A DNA stretch of 64,000 nt from an uncultured Bacteroidales bacterium. Its GTDB lineage: Bacteria; Bacteroidota; Bacteroidia; Bacteroidales; P3. The notes under the pieces are model-generated. The model had not been told where the DNA came from, searched no databases, and was given only the letters and a program-made list of their open reading frames with translations. Position numbers and translations under genes: made by a program. Shown one piece after another: positions 35,326 through 45,992 of this stretch (the first letter of the stretch is position 1; the number at the start of each line of letters is the position of its first letter). Location: positions 1-64,000 of the forward strand of contig ONCC01000010.1 of the NCBI GenBank assembly GCA_900316235.1, read 5' to 3'.

Positions 35326-35503
35326 TGCGACCTCTATGCTATTAATCCTAAAACACAAAATGGATTTGATATACTGTAACTCTTCAGTTTTCCATTTCGG
35401 ATGCAAAAATACGACGATTTCACAAAATGGATACTAACCATAAATGGTGATATTTGTAAACAACTGATAGTTAGATTGGTGTAAAAGGTGTCTTGTTGTT
35501 ACT

Positions 35504-35542
35504 ATAAAAAAATAGGGAGATTCCATTTGGAATCTCCCTATT
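35504..35542 (-). terminator. Terminator of rpmF
   Basis: AATAGGGAGATTCCA and its exact complement (35511-35542) form a perfect 15-bp stem. Read on the minus strand it is followed by TTTTTTTATAG. It lies 20 bases past the rpmF stop. No gene is seen in 35336-35503. Confidence 0.9.
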
Positions 35543-35561
35543 GTGTTTCATGTACTCTTGG

Positions 35562-35747
35562 TTATTCCTCGGCGTTCTTTTCGATGGCGAGTTTACCTCT
35601 GTAGTATCCGCATTCGGGACATACGTGGTGGTACATTACTTGTGCGCCGCAATTGCTGCAAGTAGTCAGCTGAGCGCTCTCCAACGCATCATGCGTTCTT
35701 CTCTTGGCCGTTCTGGTCTGCGAGAATCTGTGTTTTGGATGTGGCAT
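35562..35747 (-). CDS. rpmF: 50S ribosomal protein L32
   Basis: The 61-residue protein begins MPHPKHRFSQTRTAKRRTHD and has the zinc-binding pattern CSNCG and CPECG of the four-cysteine form of L32. It follows the DUF177 gene at 22 bases, the usual yceD-rpmF pair, and ends before a perfect hairpin terminator. Confidence 0.96.
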   Translation of the reverse strand: MPHPKHRFSQTRTAKRRTHDALESAQLTTCSNCGAQVMYHHVCPECGYYRGKLAIEKNAEE

Positions 35748-35769
35748 ATTATTACTTTTTTTTATTTAT

Positions 35770-36282
35770 TTATTTCAGCTTCTTTAGTGCTTCCCAGCGA
35801 GGGTCTATCTCATCACTTTCCTCGTGACTCTCGTCGTTCTCTTCTTTGATAAACTTGGTAACCTCGGGGTCGCATTCTCCGTCGGGGTGGATGTGCTGCA
35901 TGGGGATACGCACGGCGGCGTATTCGTACAGCCATTGGCTGAGGTCGAGTTCGAAAGCGCTTTCCGGTAGCACCACGACATCTTCATCGTCGGTGGTCTC
36001 GGTGTCGCTGAAGCGCACGCAGAGGTGTTCTTCTCCTTCTACGGGCACCGTCAGGTCGCCAAGGCATCGGTCGCACATGGTGGTTAACTCGCCCGAAAGG
36101 GTGAATTTGAACATCAGCATGTGCTCAAAACGCTCCATTTCGACGTCAATTTTTACCTCTCCTCCACGGATTTCGTCATTTTTCCATTCCTCAAAGAACT
36201 CGTCGGATAGGGTATAACTATAGGCGTATTTGCCTGGTTTTAAACCACTAAACCGTATTGTCGTATCTTCTTTCCAGCTCAT
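35770..36282 (-). CDS. DUF177 (YceD) family protein
   Basis: The 170-residue protein starts at ATG 36280-36282 (MSWKEDTTIRFSGLKPGKYA), 21 bases after a TATTTTTG box; longer upstream starts would precede the promoter. The family signature is present: MCDRCLGDLTVPVEGEEHL with the paired cysteines, then an acidic part and the final PRWEALKKL. YceD proteins are linked to 23S rRNA accumulation and nearly always precede rpmF, as here. Confidence 0.9.
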   Translation of the reverse strand: MSWKEDTTIRFSGLKPGKYAYSYTLSDEFFEEWKNDEIRGGEVKIDVEMERFEHMLMFKFTLSGELTTMCDRCLGDLTVPVEGEEHLCVRFSDTETTDDEDVVVLPESAFELDLSQWLYEYAAVRIPMQHIHPDGECDPEVTKFIKEENDESHEESDEIDPRWEALKKLK

Positions 36283-36303
36283 TTTCACACTCCTATTGAG
36301 TTT

Positions 36304-36335
36304 GCAAAAATACGAACTTTTTTGAAACTGACAAA
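36304..36335 (-). promoter_or_regulatory. Promoter of the DUF177-rpmF operon
   Basis: On the minus strand, TTTG (36335-36332) and TATTTTTG (36311-36304) are 20 bases apart. Confidence 0.8.
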
Positions 36336-36343
36336 AAAAAGTT

Positions 36344-36661
36344 TTATTTTGCCTTCTTTTTTTGCTTTTCTTCTTTGGGATGGTCGGAGACAATCTTGGT
36401 GTCGTATCCTATTTTCTTCATGGCCGCCTGAATGTTTTCGACATTGGTTTTTGCGGGATTGTAGGTGACGGTGACCGTCTGAGCCTCGACGCTTGTCTCG
36501 ATTTTTACCACCCCTTTCTCGAAGCGGAGGTTTTTCTTGATTTTGTTCTCGCAGCTCTCGCAATGCATCTTGGGTGTGGGAGTCATCACTAGCACGCGGA
36601 GGTCTTGGCTACCAGCCATCAGTAACAGGCTGGCAATCATCATTAAAAAAGTCTTTTTCAT
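36344..36661 (-). CDS. Secreted heavy-metal-associated (HMA) domain protein
   Basis: The 105-residue protein has a signal peptide (KKTFLMMIASLLLMAGSQ) and one HMA domain with metal-binding MHCESCENKIKKNL, then KGVVKIETSVEAQTVTVTYN and the final helix. The tail is Lys-rich. It probably carries a soft metal such as copper in the periplasm. It is encoded 12 bases after the TonB-dependent receptor and is the last gene of that trio. Confidence 0.88.
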   Translation of the reverse strand: MKKTFLMMIASLLLMAGSQDLRVLVMTPTPKMHCESCENKIKKNLRFEKGVVKIETSVEAQTVTVTYNPAKTNVENIQAAMKKIGYDTKIVSDHPKEEKQKKKAK

Positions 36662-36673
36662 TCTATATATGTT

Positions 36674-38647
36674 TTATAGGTTCATACGTATGCCGGCGTA
36701 GGCCATGATGCCGTGGACGGGTCCCCAGACGAGGGTGGGGTCGAAGGTCGGCGACCAGGGATTCCCGGCGTTGATAACTGGATTCTCTTGTCGATAGTTG
36801 GTGAGGTTCTCGCCACCGACGTATAATGAAAAGTGACGGAACTCGCGCATCACCTGCAGGTTGAGCTGCGGATAGGCGGGGAATTCTTTGCCGGAAACCA
36901 GCATGTTGTTTTCATCGATGTAGTCGGGGATGCGACCGCCTCCGTTGATTTGCAGGGTGAGGTCCACCTGCCACAATGCCAGCATGGGCTTCCAACTCAG
37001 TGTGAGCAAGCCTTTGTATCGGCTCTGTAAAGGCTTTTCCATCATTTTGCCGCCATAGGTGCACATTACCTGATTATAACGGAATGCTGCCAGCAGGTTG
37101 AGGTCCTCGGTGATGTCGTAGTTGGCGTCCACCTGCACAGTGTGTGAATAGGAGCTGCCGTTGAGGTTGCCGATGTTGATTTTGGTGGGATCGCTATCGT
37201 AGTCTATTACAGCTTGGTTGATGAAATCGGTGTAGTAGTATTCGGCGTTGACAGTCAAGGTGCGCTCCATCAGCGGGATGTAGAATACCATGCTGAGGCC
37301 GCTGTTCCAGGCTTCCTCCTGTTTGAGGTCGGCTATCGCGAGGGTGCGTCCCGAGGTGAGCAGGTAGTGGTTCTCGGCGAGGGCGTGGGGAGTGCGGTAG
37401 CCCTTACCCGTCGAGGCGCGGAGGGTCACCCAGTCGGCAGCGACCCATTTCACATGCAGGCGCGGTGTGAGGTAGGTACGGTTGTAGAGCGTGCTGCGGT
37501 CGGCCCTCAGACCCGCCATGGCGGTGAATTTGTAGGAAGGTTTGTAGGTGTATTGGGCAAAGACTCCCGGTGTGTATTCTGTTGTCAGTTTTGGGGCAAC
37601 GGAGGTAAGGGTCTCGTCCAATTGGTCGGCATTGAAACTGAACCCCGTGGAGAGATTGTGCTCATCGTTGAAATCGTGCTCCAGCACCAGTTGGCTATTC
37701 AGACTGCTCTGGCGGTCGCCATATTCCTTCATCCCAAAGGTGCCGTCAAGATTATAGAGGCTTCCGTTGGCTAGGAAGGCTAGATTGGTGTTGTGTTCGC
37801 GATTAAGCAAGAAGGCATGCTTCATGTATCCGTCTAAGCGGTTAGCCTTGATGAGTACGGGATAGGGATTTGTCGAAGCTTCCTCCATCTGTCCACCCTC
37901 GCGCTTTTCGGTCAGATAGCCTATACCGGCATGCATGATGTAACGGCCTTTCTGGTATTTCCAGCGGTTCTGCAGGTGTAGCTGTTCCACTGCTGGTGCA
38001 TCCTGCCAGCCGTCTTTGTCCTCGTCCATGTGCATGAAGTCTTTCTCATAGTGGGCAAGTACCTCGGTGCTGAGGTGATGGTTGAGGTGTACGTTGCCCA
38101 TCACATTGGCCTCACCCTTGAGTCGGCTGTCACCGTAGATATTCACCTGAAGGCCGGGGTCGTCTTCGGGCTTGAGGTATTCCACGTTAATCTGTCCGGT
38201 GATGCTTTGGGAACCATTTTTGACGCTCGAGGCGCCCTTGCTCACCGAGATACTCTTCATCCATGCCCCTGGTACATATCCCAATTGATAAGGCATGGCG
38301 GCGCCGAGTGTGACGGGAAGATTCTCAAGGAGCATCTGCACGTATTGGCCGCTGAGGCCGAGCAGTTTGATTTGTCGGGCACCGACGGCAGCATCGTTGT
38401 AGTTGACGTCGACTGAGGGGTTTGTGACAAAACTTTCGCCGAGGTTGCAGCAGGCGGCACGGAAGAGCTCTTCCTGCCCCATCTCTGTGCCGTTGACGGC
38501 GCCTCCCATGCGCGATACGCCTTCGGCCTTGCGTTGCTGGATGGAGACTTCTTCCAACGTGCGGCTACGAGTGGTGGTGTCGATTTGCGCTCCGACATTT
38601 GTGGCTGCCAGCATCAATAGGCTGGCAGCGATAACTCTTTTTATCAT
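36674..38647 (-). CDS. TonB-dependent receptor, probably for a metal
   Basis: The 657-residue outer-membrane receptor has a signal peptide (IKRVIAASLLMLAATNVGA). The plug domain (about 30-150) includes a TonB-box-like start (TLEEVSIQQRK), VTLGAAMPYQLGYVPGAWMK, ISVSKGASSVKNGSQSITGQ and INVEYLKPE. A 22-strand barrel ends GPVHGIMAYAGIRMNL. The start ATG at 38647 precedes the signal peptide. There is no SusD partner or carboxypeptidase-like N-terminal domain. Its neighbours (Cys-rich protein before, HMA protein after) point to metal uptake, most likely copper; this comes from context. Confidence 0.9.
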   Translation of the reverse strand: MIKRVIAASLLMLAATNVGAQIDTTTRSRTLEEVSIQQRKAEGVSRMGGAVNGTEMGQEELFRAACCNLGESFVTNPSVDVNYNDAAVGARQIKLLGLSGQYVQMLLENLPVTLGAAMPYQLGYVPGAWMKSISVSKGASSVKNGSQSITGQINVEYLKPEDDPGLQVNIYGDSRLKGEANVMGNVHLNHHLSTEVLAHYEKDFMHMDEDKDGWQDAPAVEQLHLQNRWKYQKGRYIMHAGIGYLTEKREGGQMEEASTNPYPVLIKANRLDGYMKHAFLLNREHNTNLAFLANGSLYNLDGTFGMKEYGDRQSSLNSQLVLEHDFNDEHNLSTGFSFNADQLDETLTSVAPKLTTEYTPGVFAQYTYKPSYKFTAMAGLRADRSTLYNRTYLTPRLHVKWVAADWVTLRASTGKGYRTPHALAENHYLLTSGRTLAIADLKQEEAWNSGLSMVFYIPLMERTLTVNAEYYYTDFINQAVIDYDSDPTKINIGNLNGSSYSHTVQVDANYDITEDLNLLAAFRYNQVMCTYGGKMMEKPLQSRYKGLLTLSWKPMLALWQVDLTLQINGGGRIPDYIDENNMLVSGKEFPAYPQLNLQVMREFRHFSLYVGGENLTNYRQENPVINAGNPWSPTFDPTLVWGPVHGIMAYAGIRMNL

Positions 38648-38741
38648 TTGTTTTGGATTTGAAAGTTTGTTAAGATGAAAAATCCATGGGTTACCCAATT
38701 AAACCCATTAGCCCCCAAGGGGACTCAAATCTTTTATCTAA

Positions 38742-39101
38742 TCAAACTCTCAAAACAGAGACCGTGTGCGCCAGTTCTCCCGGAGGGGCTTGGGCGCAGT
38801 GTGACTCCAATTGCCACCCTGTGGCGGCCTCGGAGGTTGGAATGATGGGAGGGATTACTGGAAACAGTACGGGTTGTTCCGGCATGTCGAGACTTGCCGT
38901 TATCGTCGGCACATAGTCTGACAGCTGCATGGATTTTAACGTCATGCAGTCACCTTCTTCGGGACAGCAGTTGTTTTCCGTGGGGAGCGCCAGCGATATT
39001 TTCCCCGTGCACGAACACTTCTCGACAGATACTCCGGCTGTTCCCAAGAGTATCATCGTCAGCATGATAGCTGATAAGAATATGTTCGCTGCATGTTTCA
39101 T
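38742..39101 (-). CDS. Small Cys-rich secreted protein (HYC_CC_PP-like)
   Basis: The 119-residue protein has a signal peptide (KHAANIFLSAIMLTMILLG) and a cysteine pattern (VEKCSCTGK, then NNCCPEEGDC), with a Pro-rich middle (VLFPVIPPIIP). This resembles the Bacteroidota HYC_CC_PP proteins found with TonB receptors and HMA proteins, although here the motif begins KCSC rather than HYC. A metal-sensing or metal-carrying role is inferred. Its start is nine bases from the -7 box. Confidence 0.65.
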   Translation of the reverse strand: MKHAANIFLSAIMLTMILLGTAGVSVEKCSCTGKISLALPTENNCCPEEGDCMTLKSMQLSDYVPTITASLDMPEQPVLFPVIPPIIPTSEAATGWQLESHCAQAPPGELAHTVSVLRV

Positions 39102-39110
39102 TTCAAACTG

Positions 39111-39118
39111 CAAAAGTA
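39111..39118 (-). promoter_or_regulatory. -7 box of the metal-uptake-like operon
   Basis: TACTTTTG on the minus strand, nine bases before the start codon of the Cys-rich protein. Confidence 0.7.
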
Positions 39119-39193
39119 CGAAAAATAATTCACTGCGCAAAATCCCGAAGGATAGAAAATGTTATTTTTTTTCTCCATGTTGCAAAAAAGTTG

Positions 39194-39201
39194 TACTTTT
39201 G
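39194..39201 (+). promoter_or_regulatory. -7 box of the LysE-type gene
   Basis: TACTTTTG on the plus strand, 19 bases before the ATG at 39221. It is divergent from the promoter at 39111. Confidence 0.7.
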
Positions 39202-39220
39202 CAAATTATTACTGAACAGA

Positions 39221-40045
39221 ATGGAGTTTCTAGTTGGCATCATCTGTGGCGTTCTGCTGTCGCTGTTCTTCAGCCTCGGCCCTGCATTCTTCTCACTGAT
39301 TCAGAATAGTATACATCATGGTTTCCGTAAGGCGGTATCTTTTGCTGCCGGTGTCAGTCTGAGCGATATTGTTATTGTTCTGCTGATGCTTACGGTGCTC
39401 TCAAACCTCGATCTGAATGCTCTTTTACATAATGTATATGTCTCCATCATCGGAGGTGCCGCCACAGCTATCTTTGGTATACTGACCTATCGCAGCAAGG
39501 TGAAGTCCGCCGCCAGTGGCGAGGGCCGGCTCAAGTTCAGTTCTATCGAAGTGACCCATCGTTGGCAACTCATGCTCAAGGGATTCCTTCTTAATATCCT
39601 AAATCCTCTCATCTGGCTCTATTGGGTGTCTATCATCACCTTTCTCTCGGCCGAGATGAACTTGGGGGTGCGCGAGCGCTACTTCTTCTTCATCGGCATG
39701 CTGTTGGCAGTTTTCGGTACCGACGTCCTCAAATGTCGTCTTGCTGCCATGCTGCAGCATTGGTTCACTGCCCGCATCATGAACATCTTCAACAAGATTA
39801 CCGGCATCATCCTTATCGCCTTCTCATTCTATTTGGTAATATCGATGGTTCGCTACCAGACGGGCCACGGGAAGGAGCCTTCCAATCTGAAGAAGACTGG
39901 TTTGGTGCAAAAAGTACACAATTTTGTGAAGCACGACACCGTCGGGAAGATGGCCGACAGCGTCGTCGACAGTATGGATGTCATCCCCGTCGATTCAACG
40001 GGTGAGATGCTTTCTGATACAGTTTCTTTAGGTGACGTTCAGTAA
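39221..40045 (+). CDS. LysE family exporter
   Basis: The 274-residue protein has six hydrophobic segments and the LysE/RhtB start (FLVGIICGVLLSLFFSLGPA, then FFSLIQNSIHHGFRKA), plus GFLLNILNPLIWLYW, the usual N-P-x-x-x-x-W segment. The last 60 residues are a soluble tail rich in Asp and Val (DSVVDSMDVIPVDSTGEM) that ordinary LysE proteins lack. It probably exports amino acids or related small compounds. Its 3' end overlaps the converging LRR gene by seven bases. Confidence 0.87.
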   Translation: MEFLVGIICGVLLSLFFSLGPAFFSLIQNSIHHGFRKAVSFAAGVSLSDIVIVLLMLTVLSNLDLNALLHNVYVSIIGGAATAIFGILTYRSKVKSAASGEGRLKFSSIEVTHRWQLMLKGFLLNILNPLIWLYWVSIITFLSAEMNLGVRERYFFFIGMLLAVFGTDVLKCRLAAMLQHWFTARIMNIFNKITGIILIAFSFYLVISMVRYQTGHGKEPSNLKKTGLVQKVHNFVKHDTVGKMADSVVDSMDVIPVDSTGEMLSDTVSLGDVQ

Positions 40046-41028
40046 ACCACCTTGTGGGTTCTCATGCCCATGGTGCTGACGAAGTAGATGCCGTGTGCCG
40101 GCAGGGCTACAAATCCGCCGTTGCTTTCCGTCACGCGGTGCCCAATGATGTCGCTGACGAAGAAGTGCTGCCCTTCACCTCCCGAAATGAGTATGCCGCC
40201 TCCAGTTGTGGACACTGTCACCATGGCCGCTGCGGTTGCCGCTATGCCAGCGGGGCAGTGTTCCTCAATGGTAAGGGCGCTCCAGCTTTCGGCCGCAAGG
40301 TAGCTCCCGGCGCTTTGGCAGGGCACGAGGACGGTGAGGCTCTGCACGTTGGAGAAGGCGTTGCTCGCGAGGGTTGGCGGCGTGGTACCGAGCATCTCCA
40401 CGGTGTCGAGTGCCAGGCAGTCCTGAAAGACGTTTTGTCCAATGAAGCGCAGCCCCTCGGGAAGGGTGATGCGCTCCAGATTGTCGCAGCTGTAGAATGC
40501 CATGTCGCCAAGGCCTTGCACCTCCTCGGGCACGGTCAGGCTGCCTGTAATGCTTCTCCGTGCGCCGATGATGTAGCCTCCAGCAATGAGCAGTCCTTCG
40601 GCGTTGATATGGCTGTCGCTGGAGAAGAAGGCCGTGCCGGTGAAGGCCATGGAACCGATGGCGGTGAGTGTCGACGGCAGCGAGAGGCTGTCGAGGGTTG
40701 TGCAGGCGGCAAAAGCCATTCGTCCGATGGTGGCTACACCCTCGGGGATGACAACAGCTGTCAGGGCGTCGCAGCCACTAAAGGCATTGTTGTCAATGGC
40801 CGTGACGTTGTAATTGCTGCCCTCGTTGGCAACAGCGGAGGGAATCTCCAACAGCCCCGCAGGCGCTGTGTGGCTGTCCCAGTTTGGATTGACAATCTTA
40901 ACGCTTTGGTTGTCGGTAATGGTGTAATAGAGCCATTGGCCCGTCGGAGCCTGAGTCGTAAAATCAAATGCCCTCGCCGCTGTAGTAGCGGCGAGGAGCA
41001 TTATTGTGAGAAAAAAAATCTTCATCAA
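40039..41028 (-). CDS. Secreted BspA-like leucine-rich repeat protein
   Basis: The 329-residue protein has a signal peptide (KIFFLTIMLLAATTAARA). LRR_5/BspA-type repeats fill about 65-225 (AIDNNAFSGCDALTAVVIPE, IGRMAFAACTTLDSLSLPST, LGDMAFYSCDNLERITLPEG). A C-terminal part ends GIYFVSTMGMRTHKVVY, which looks like the last strands of a T9SS sorting domain without its first strands. It may be exposed at the surface. It lies six bases after mutB on the same strand, an unusual neighbour for a metabolic gene. Confidence 0.85.
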   Translation of the reverse strand: MMKIFFLTIMLLAATTAARAFDFTTQAPTGQWLYYTITDNQSVKIVNPNWDSHTAPAGLLEIPSAVANEGSNYNVTAIDNNAFSGCDALTAVVIPEGVATIGRMAFAACTTLDSLSLPSTLTAIGSMAFTGTAFFSSDSHINAEGLLIAGGYIIGARRSITGSLTVPEEVQGLGDMAFYSCDNLERITLPEGLRFIGQNVFQDCLALDTVEMLGTTPPTLASNAFSNVQSLTVLVPCQSAGSYLAAESWSALTIEEHCPAGIAATAAAMVTVSTTGGGILISGGEGQHFFVSDIIGHRVTESNGGFVALPAHGIYFVSTMGMRTHKVVY

Positions 41029-41034
41029 AAGTGA

Positions 41035-43206
<2,172 letters not shown>

Positions 43207-43326
43207 TATCAACTATTTATTGTTTAATCAATCATTAACTTTAGATTGCAAATATAATAAATATTTTCAATATAGGAAAATCTTTTTTCAAAAGCCGACG
43301 AACCCGCCTTCGGGGCCACCTCCCTG

Positions 43327-44112
43327 TCAGGTCGCCGGCCGGCCGCCGGAACCCTGCTCCTCCGGGGCCGGAAGTCCCCTGGGGTCACAGTCCAATCCAC
43401 CCCATCTGCCTACCATCGAATCGTTTTGCAAGTCATAGATGTTCAGCTTGTTGGCGGTGTCCCACTCGCTTGTGTCCAGGCCGCTGTCCGCATCGCCGTA
43501 GGCGGTGTTCGAGCAGTCGCCCTGCTCGTTCTGCGCGAAGGCGTAGACGTGCAGCTCCGTCCCCTCCAGATAGTCGGGGAGCACCGTGCTCATCCGTTTC
43601 ATGCGACGGTAGACGGGGTTGGCCAGGTAGCCTGCACCCGCCTCCGGGCTCCACACCCAGACATAGACGTTGTCGTGATTGTCGGCCGGCAGGTGCAAGG
43701 GGTTCTTCTCGAACTTGACGGTCAGCACGTTGCGCTCGTCGTGCACCACCTCGGTGACGGCCACCGGCGCCACCGGCCCGGCGCTGACCTGCAGGTGGCG
43801 GTAGTCCACCGCAAAGTGGCCGTTCAGGGTCTTGAACGCCTGCTGGTTAGCCTTGACGAAGAGGTTCTGCGCCGTCATGTCCATCGCGTTGCTCAGCGTC
43901 TTGAAGCCGATGTTCACGGCCCACCGCATCTTGCCCGCCAGACGCACCTCCTCGCGGAACATTGCACGGTGCTCCTGCTGTGCCTCGGTGCGCGGGTTGT
44001 GTACCTTTCGCGGCTGCGACCGCACACACCACACCCCTTTCCATTGATAGCCCACCACGGGACCGACCTTCCCGATGTAGCCGCCCAAGAGTCCATTCGT
44101 TTGTTTTGCCAT
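43327..44112 (-). CDS. DUF6266 family protein, copy 2
   Basis: The 261-residue protein begins MAKQTNGLLGGYIGKVGPVV and continues NPRTEAQQEHRAMFREEV, like copy 1 at 30471. The helical part (MDMTAQNLFVKANQQAF) and the second half (NVYVWVWSPEAGAGYLANPV, YRRMKRMSTVLPDYLEG) follow the same plan. The tail is different (LPAPEEQGSGGRPAT). There is no signal peptide and the function is unknown. The GC-rich tail-coding region is followed by a short AT-rich gap to mutB. Confidence 0.75.
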   Translation of the reverse strand: MAKQTNGLLGGYIGKVGPVVGYQWKGVWCVRSQPRKVHNPRTEAQQEHRAMFREEVRLAGKMRWAVNIGFKTLSNAMDMTAQNLFVKANQQAFKTLNGHFAVDYRHLQVSAGPVAPVAVTEVVHDERNVLTVKFEKNPLHLPADNHDNVYVWVWSPEAGAGYLANPVYRRMKRMSTVLPDYLEGTELHVYAFAQNEQGDCSNTAYGDADSGLDTSEWDTANKLNIYDLQNDSMVGRWGGLDCDPRGLPAPEEQGSGGRPAT

Positions 44113-44237
44113 AATTGTTTGGTTTTTAATTGTTAATTCGTATTTTTGCGGTCCGGCCCTTCCCGAACCGGTCTATATAATATAAGGCCCCTACACCCTG
44201 TTTTGTAGGACACCTGTCTTTTTTAACACTTATTTTT

Positions 44238-44288
44238 GTAATTTTTAACAAAGGGAGGGGTAGGAACGGAGTAAGAGCAGAGTAAGAC
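44238..44288 (-). promoter_or_regulatory. Two-part conserved element upstream of DUF6266 gene 2
   Basis: On the minus strand, GTCTTACTCTGCTCTTACT (44288-44270), 16 bases, then CTTTGTTAAAAATTAC (44253-44238). Both parts and the spacing match 30352-30402. The start codon is 125 bases away, against 68 for copy 1. The gap 44113-44440 also holds TATTTTTG boxes on the plus strand at 44141 and 44232 whose targets are unclear. Confidence 0.6.
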
Positions 44289-44366
44289 CAGGTGGTTCTC
44301 GGGTTCTGATTTATAGGGTTTTCTGTCATCGCTTAGAATGGATGGGCTCTCCGGCACAAGAAATTA

Positions 44367-44398
44367 TTTGTCTATGTTGTGAAAAAGTTGTATCTTTG
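44367..44398 (+). promoter_or_regulatory. Promoter of the surface lipoprotein gene
   Basis: TTTG 44367-44370 and TATCTTTG 44391-44398 are 20 bases apart, with a 42-base leader. Confidence 0.8.
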
Positions 44399-44440
44399 CA
44401 CCTTGAAACCAAGGTGAAAAACCATTAAATTTTTGATACC

Positions 44441-45844
44441 ATGAAAAAGATTCTTTCTCTCCTGATGGTTGCCTTTATGGCAACGATGGCTGTCTCCTGC
44501 AATAAGGACGACGACAAGAATAACGATAATAACCCACCTCAGGGCCTCTCCGACAACACCCTCGTCTATGATGGCACGGTATACAACGGCGAGAGCGGTG
44601 TCCAGTTCTTGAACGGTAGCTTGCAGTATGCGCTGTTCAACCATTCCGAGAACGGTTTCGAGCTCTCCGGCAACATCGAGAGCAGTGCCTACAACCGCAC
44701 TTTTGACCTGACGCAGCACCACGCCGACTTCATGTTCACCGTGCATATCAATGTGGGCGAGATTCTCGACCTGAAGTTCCAAAACTATCCGCAGAACTTC
44801 TGGTGCTTCCTCAATGGAGAGAGCCTCGAGAATACCTCGTGCTTCCGTAGTGGTACCGCCACGGTGACCATGAACAACGGCCAGTTGACAGTAGTAGTGG
44901 AAGGTGTCCTTATCAATGGTAAAGAATTGAAGTATAAGGTCGTCGCTTCACAGTCGGCACCGGGACCCTCGTCTGAAGTAACCCCCAACGGCCTCGTTAT
45001 CGGTGACCAGCAGTATCAGTTGCACCCCACCCTCAGCATTACCAATGAGGGCTACTACCTCTTCGACGCCCGCGATCCCAACGGTGCCTATGACATCATC
45101 GCCGATATCCCCGCGACGCTGATGAACCAGACTGTCAACCTTGCACAACTCTCTGGCGTCGACCGTTTCTACATCAACTTTCAGTCGACCAATCTCTCCT
45201 TTGCTCTCCAGACCGGCAGCCAACCCATCAGCGCCATTAACGACGAGCCTGTCAGCGCTGTGTTTTCCGAGGGAACCATGGAGTTTACCAAGGAAAATGG
45301 AGTGGTCGTCTGCAAGGTTAGTGGAACCCTCTCCAATGGTGTCTTCGTGGGATTCATGATGAATGTCTCGGAGGAGGATATCGATGCCATGGATTATCAG
45401 GTGATTCTCGACGGACAAGCATTTGAGGCCGAGGCTATTGCCTGGTACCGCAGCGATGCTGGCTTGCCCTATGAGATTAGGCTTGTGGGCCAAGGTGATG
45501 GCGCCATCAGCCTGAAAGTGGAGTTTGAGCCCGCCGCCTTCAACCACGACATCGGCCTCACCACTACCACCACTGCATATAAATACAGAGTCTCTGTCAA
45601 TTTTCCGGACACCACGGCTACGCAGGATGCCTTCGACGGCACGGTGCAGAGCTCCTATTGGGTTATCTCGTCACAGACTGAGGTCCCAGTGACGGGCTGT
45701 CTCTTTACCCGTGGCACCCTCCATATTGATGAGGATGAGTACAATATCGGCTTCAGCCTCAGCGGCACCCTCACCAACGGACACTCGGTGAGTGGTCAGG
45801 TACGCCTCAGCAAGTCTGAATTCCAAGATCCAAACATCAGATAA
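44441..45844 (+). CDS. Probable surface lipoprotein with three similar units
   Basis: The 467-residue protein has a lipoprotein signal (KKILSLLMVAFMATMAVSC, Cys 20). The mature start CNKDDDKN carries a Lys-Asp-Asp stretch like the lipoprotein export signal for surface display in this phylum. Three units of about 140 residues seem to repeat, each opening with a 'G..Y......' strand (LVYDGTVYNGESG, LVIGDQQYQLHPTL, VILDGQAFEAEAI) and closing with a 'G.L.NG....' strand (VEGVLINGKELKY, VSGTLSNGVFVGF, LSGTLTNGHSVSG). I do not recognise a named family or function. It has its own promoter and terminator. Confidence 0.75.
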   Translation: MKKILSLLMVAFMATMAVSCNKDDDKNNDNNPPQGLSDNTLVYDGTVYNGESGVQFLNGSLQYALFNHSENGFELSGNIESSAYNRTFDLTQHHADFMFTVHINVGEILDLKFQNYPQNFWCFLNGESLENTSCFRSGTATVTMNNGQLTVVVEGVLINGKELKYKVVASQSAPGPSSEVTPNGLVIGDQQYQLHPTLSITNEGYYLFDARDPNGAYDIIADIPATLMNQTVNLAQLSGVDRFYINFQSTNLSFALQTGSQPISAINDEPVSAVFSEGTMEFTKENGVVVCKVSGTLSNGVFVGFMMNVSEEDIDAMDYQVILDGQAFEAEAIAWYRSDAGLPYEIRLVGQGDGAISLKVEFEPAAFNHDIGLTTTTTAYKYRVSVNFPDTTATQDAFDGTVQSSYWVISSQTEVPVTGCLFTRGTLHIDEDEYNIGFSLSGTLTNGHSVSGQVRLSKSEFQDPNIR

Positions 45845-45870
45845 TAATCGATTTGAAAAAAGAGGATTAG

Positions 45871-45911
45871 ACGGCAGGGAGGCGTCATCGCCCTCCCTAC
45901 CGTTTTTTTTT
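45871..45911 (+). terminator. Terminator after the lipoprotein gene
   Basis: ACGGCAGGGAGGCG pairs with CGCCCTCCCTACCGT with small bulges, followed by nine T. Confidence 0.85.
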
Positions 45912-45944
45912 GTATTTATATTTTCTCATTTTATAAAAAAGTTG

Positions 45945-45952
45945 TATCTTTG
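45945..45952 (+). promoter_or_regulatory. -7 box of thrS
   Basis: TATCTTTG lies 40 bases before the start codon. Confidence 0.75.
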
Positions 45953-45992
45953 CAGATTCGAAAGATAGAGAAAAAAATAAAAAACTGAATAT

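Noticed and set aside
35310-35335. Hairpin AGAGGTCGC/GCGACCTCT across the menG stop as a terminator
   Set aside because: The stem is perfect but no T run follows on either strand, so it is not listed as a terminator.
44141-44239. TATTTTTG boxes on the plus strand after the DUF6266 start as promoters of a hidden gene
   Set aside because: No frame or RNA structure could be supported between 44150 and 44366; they may be chance matches.
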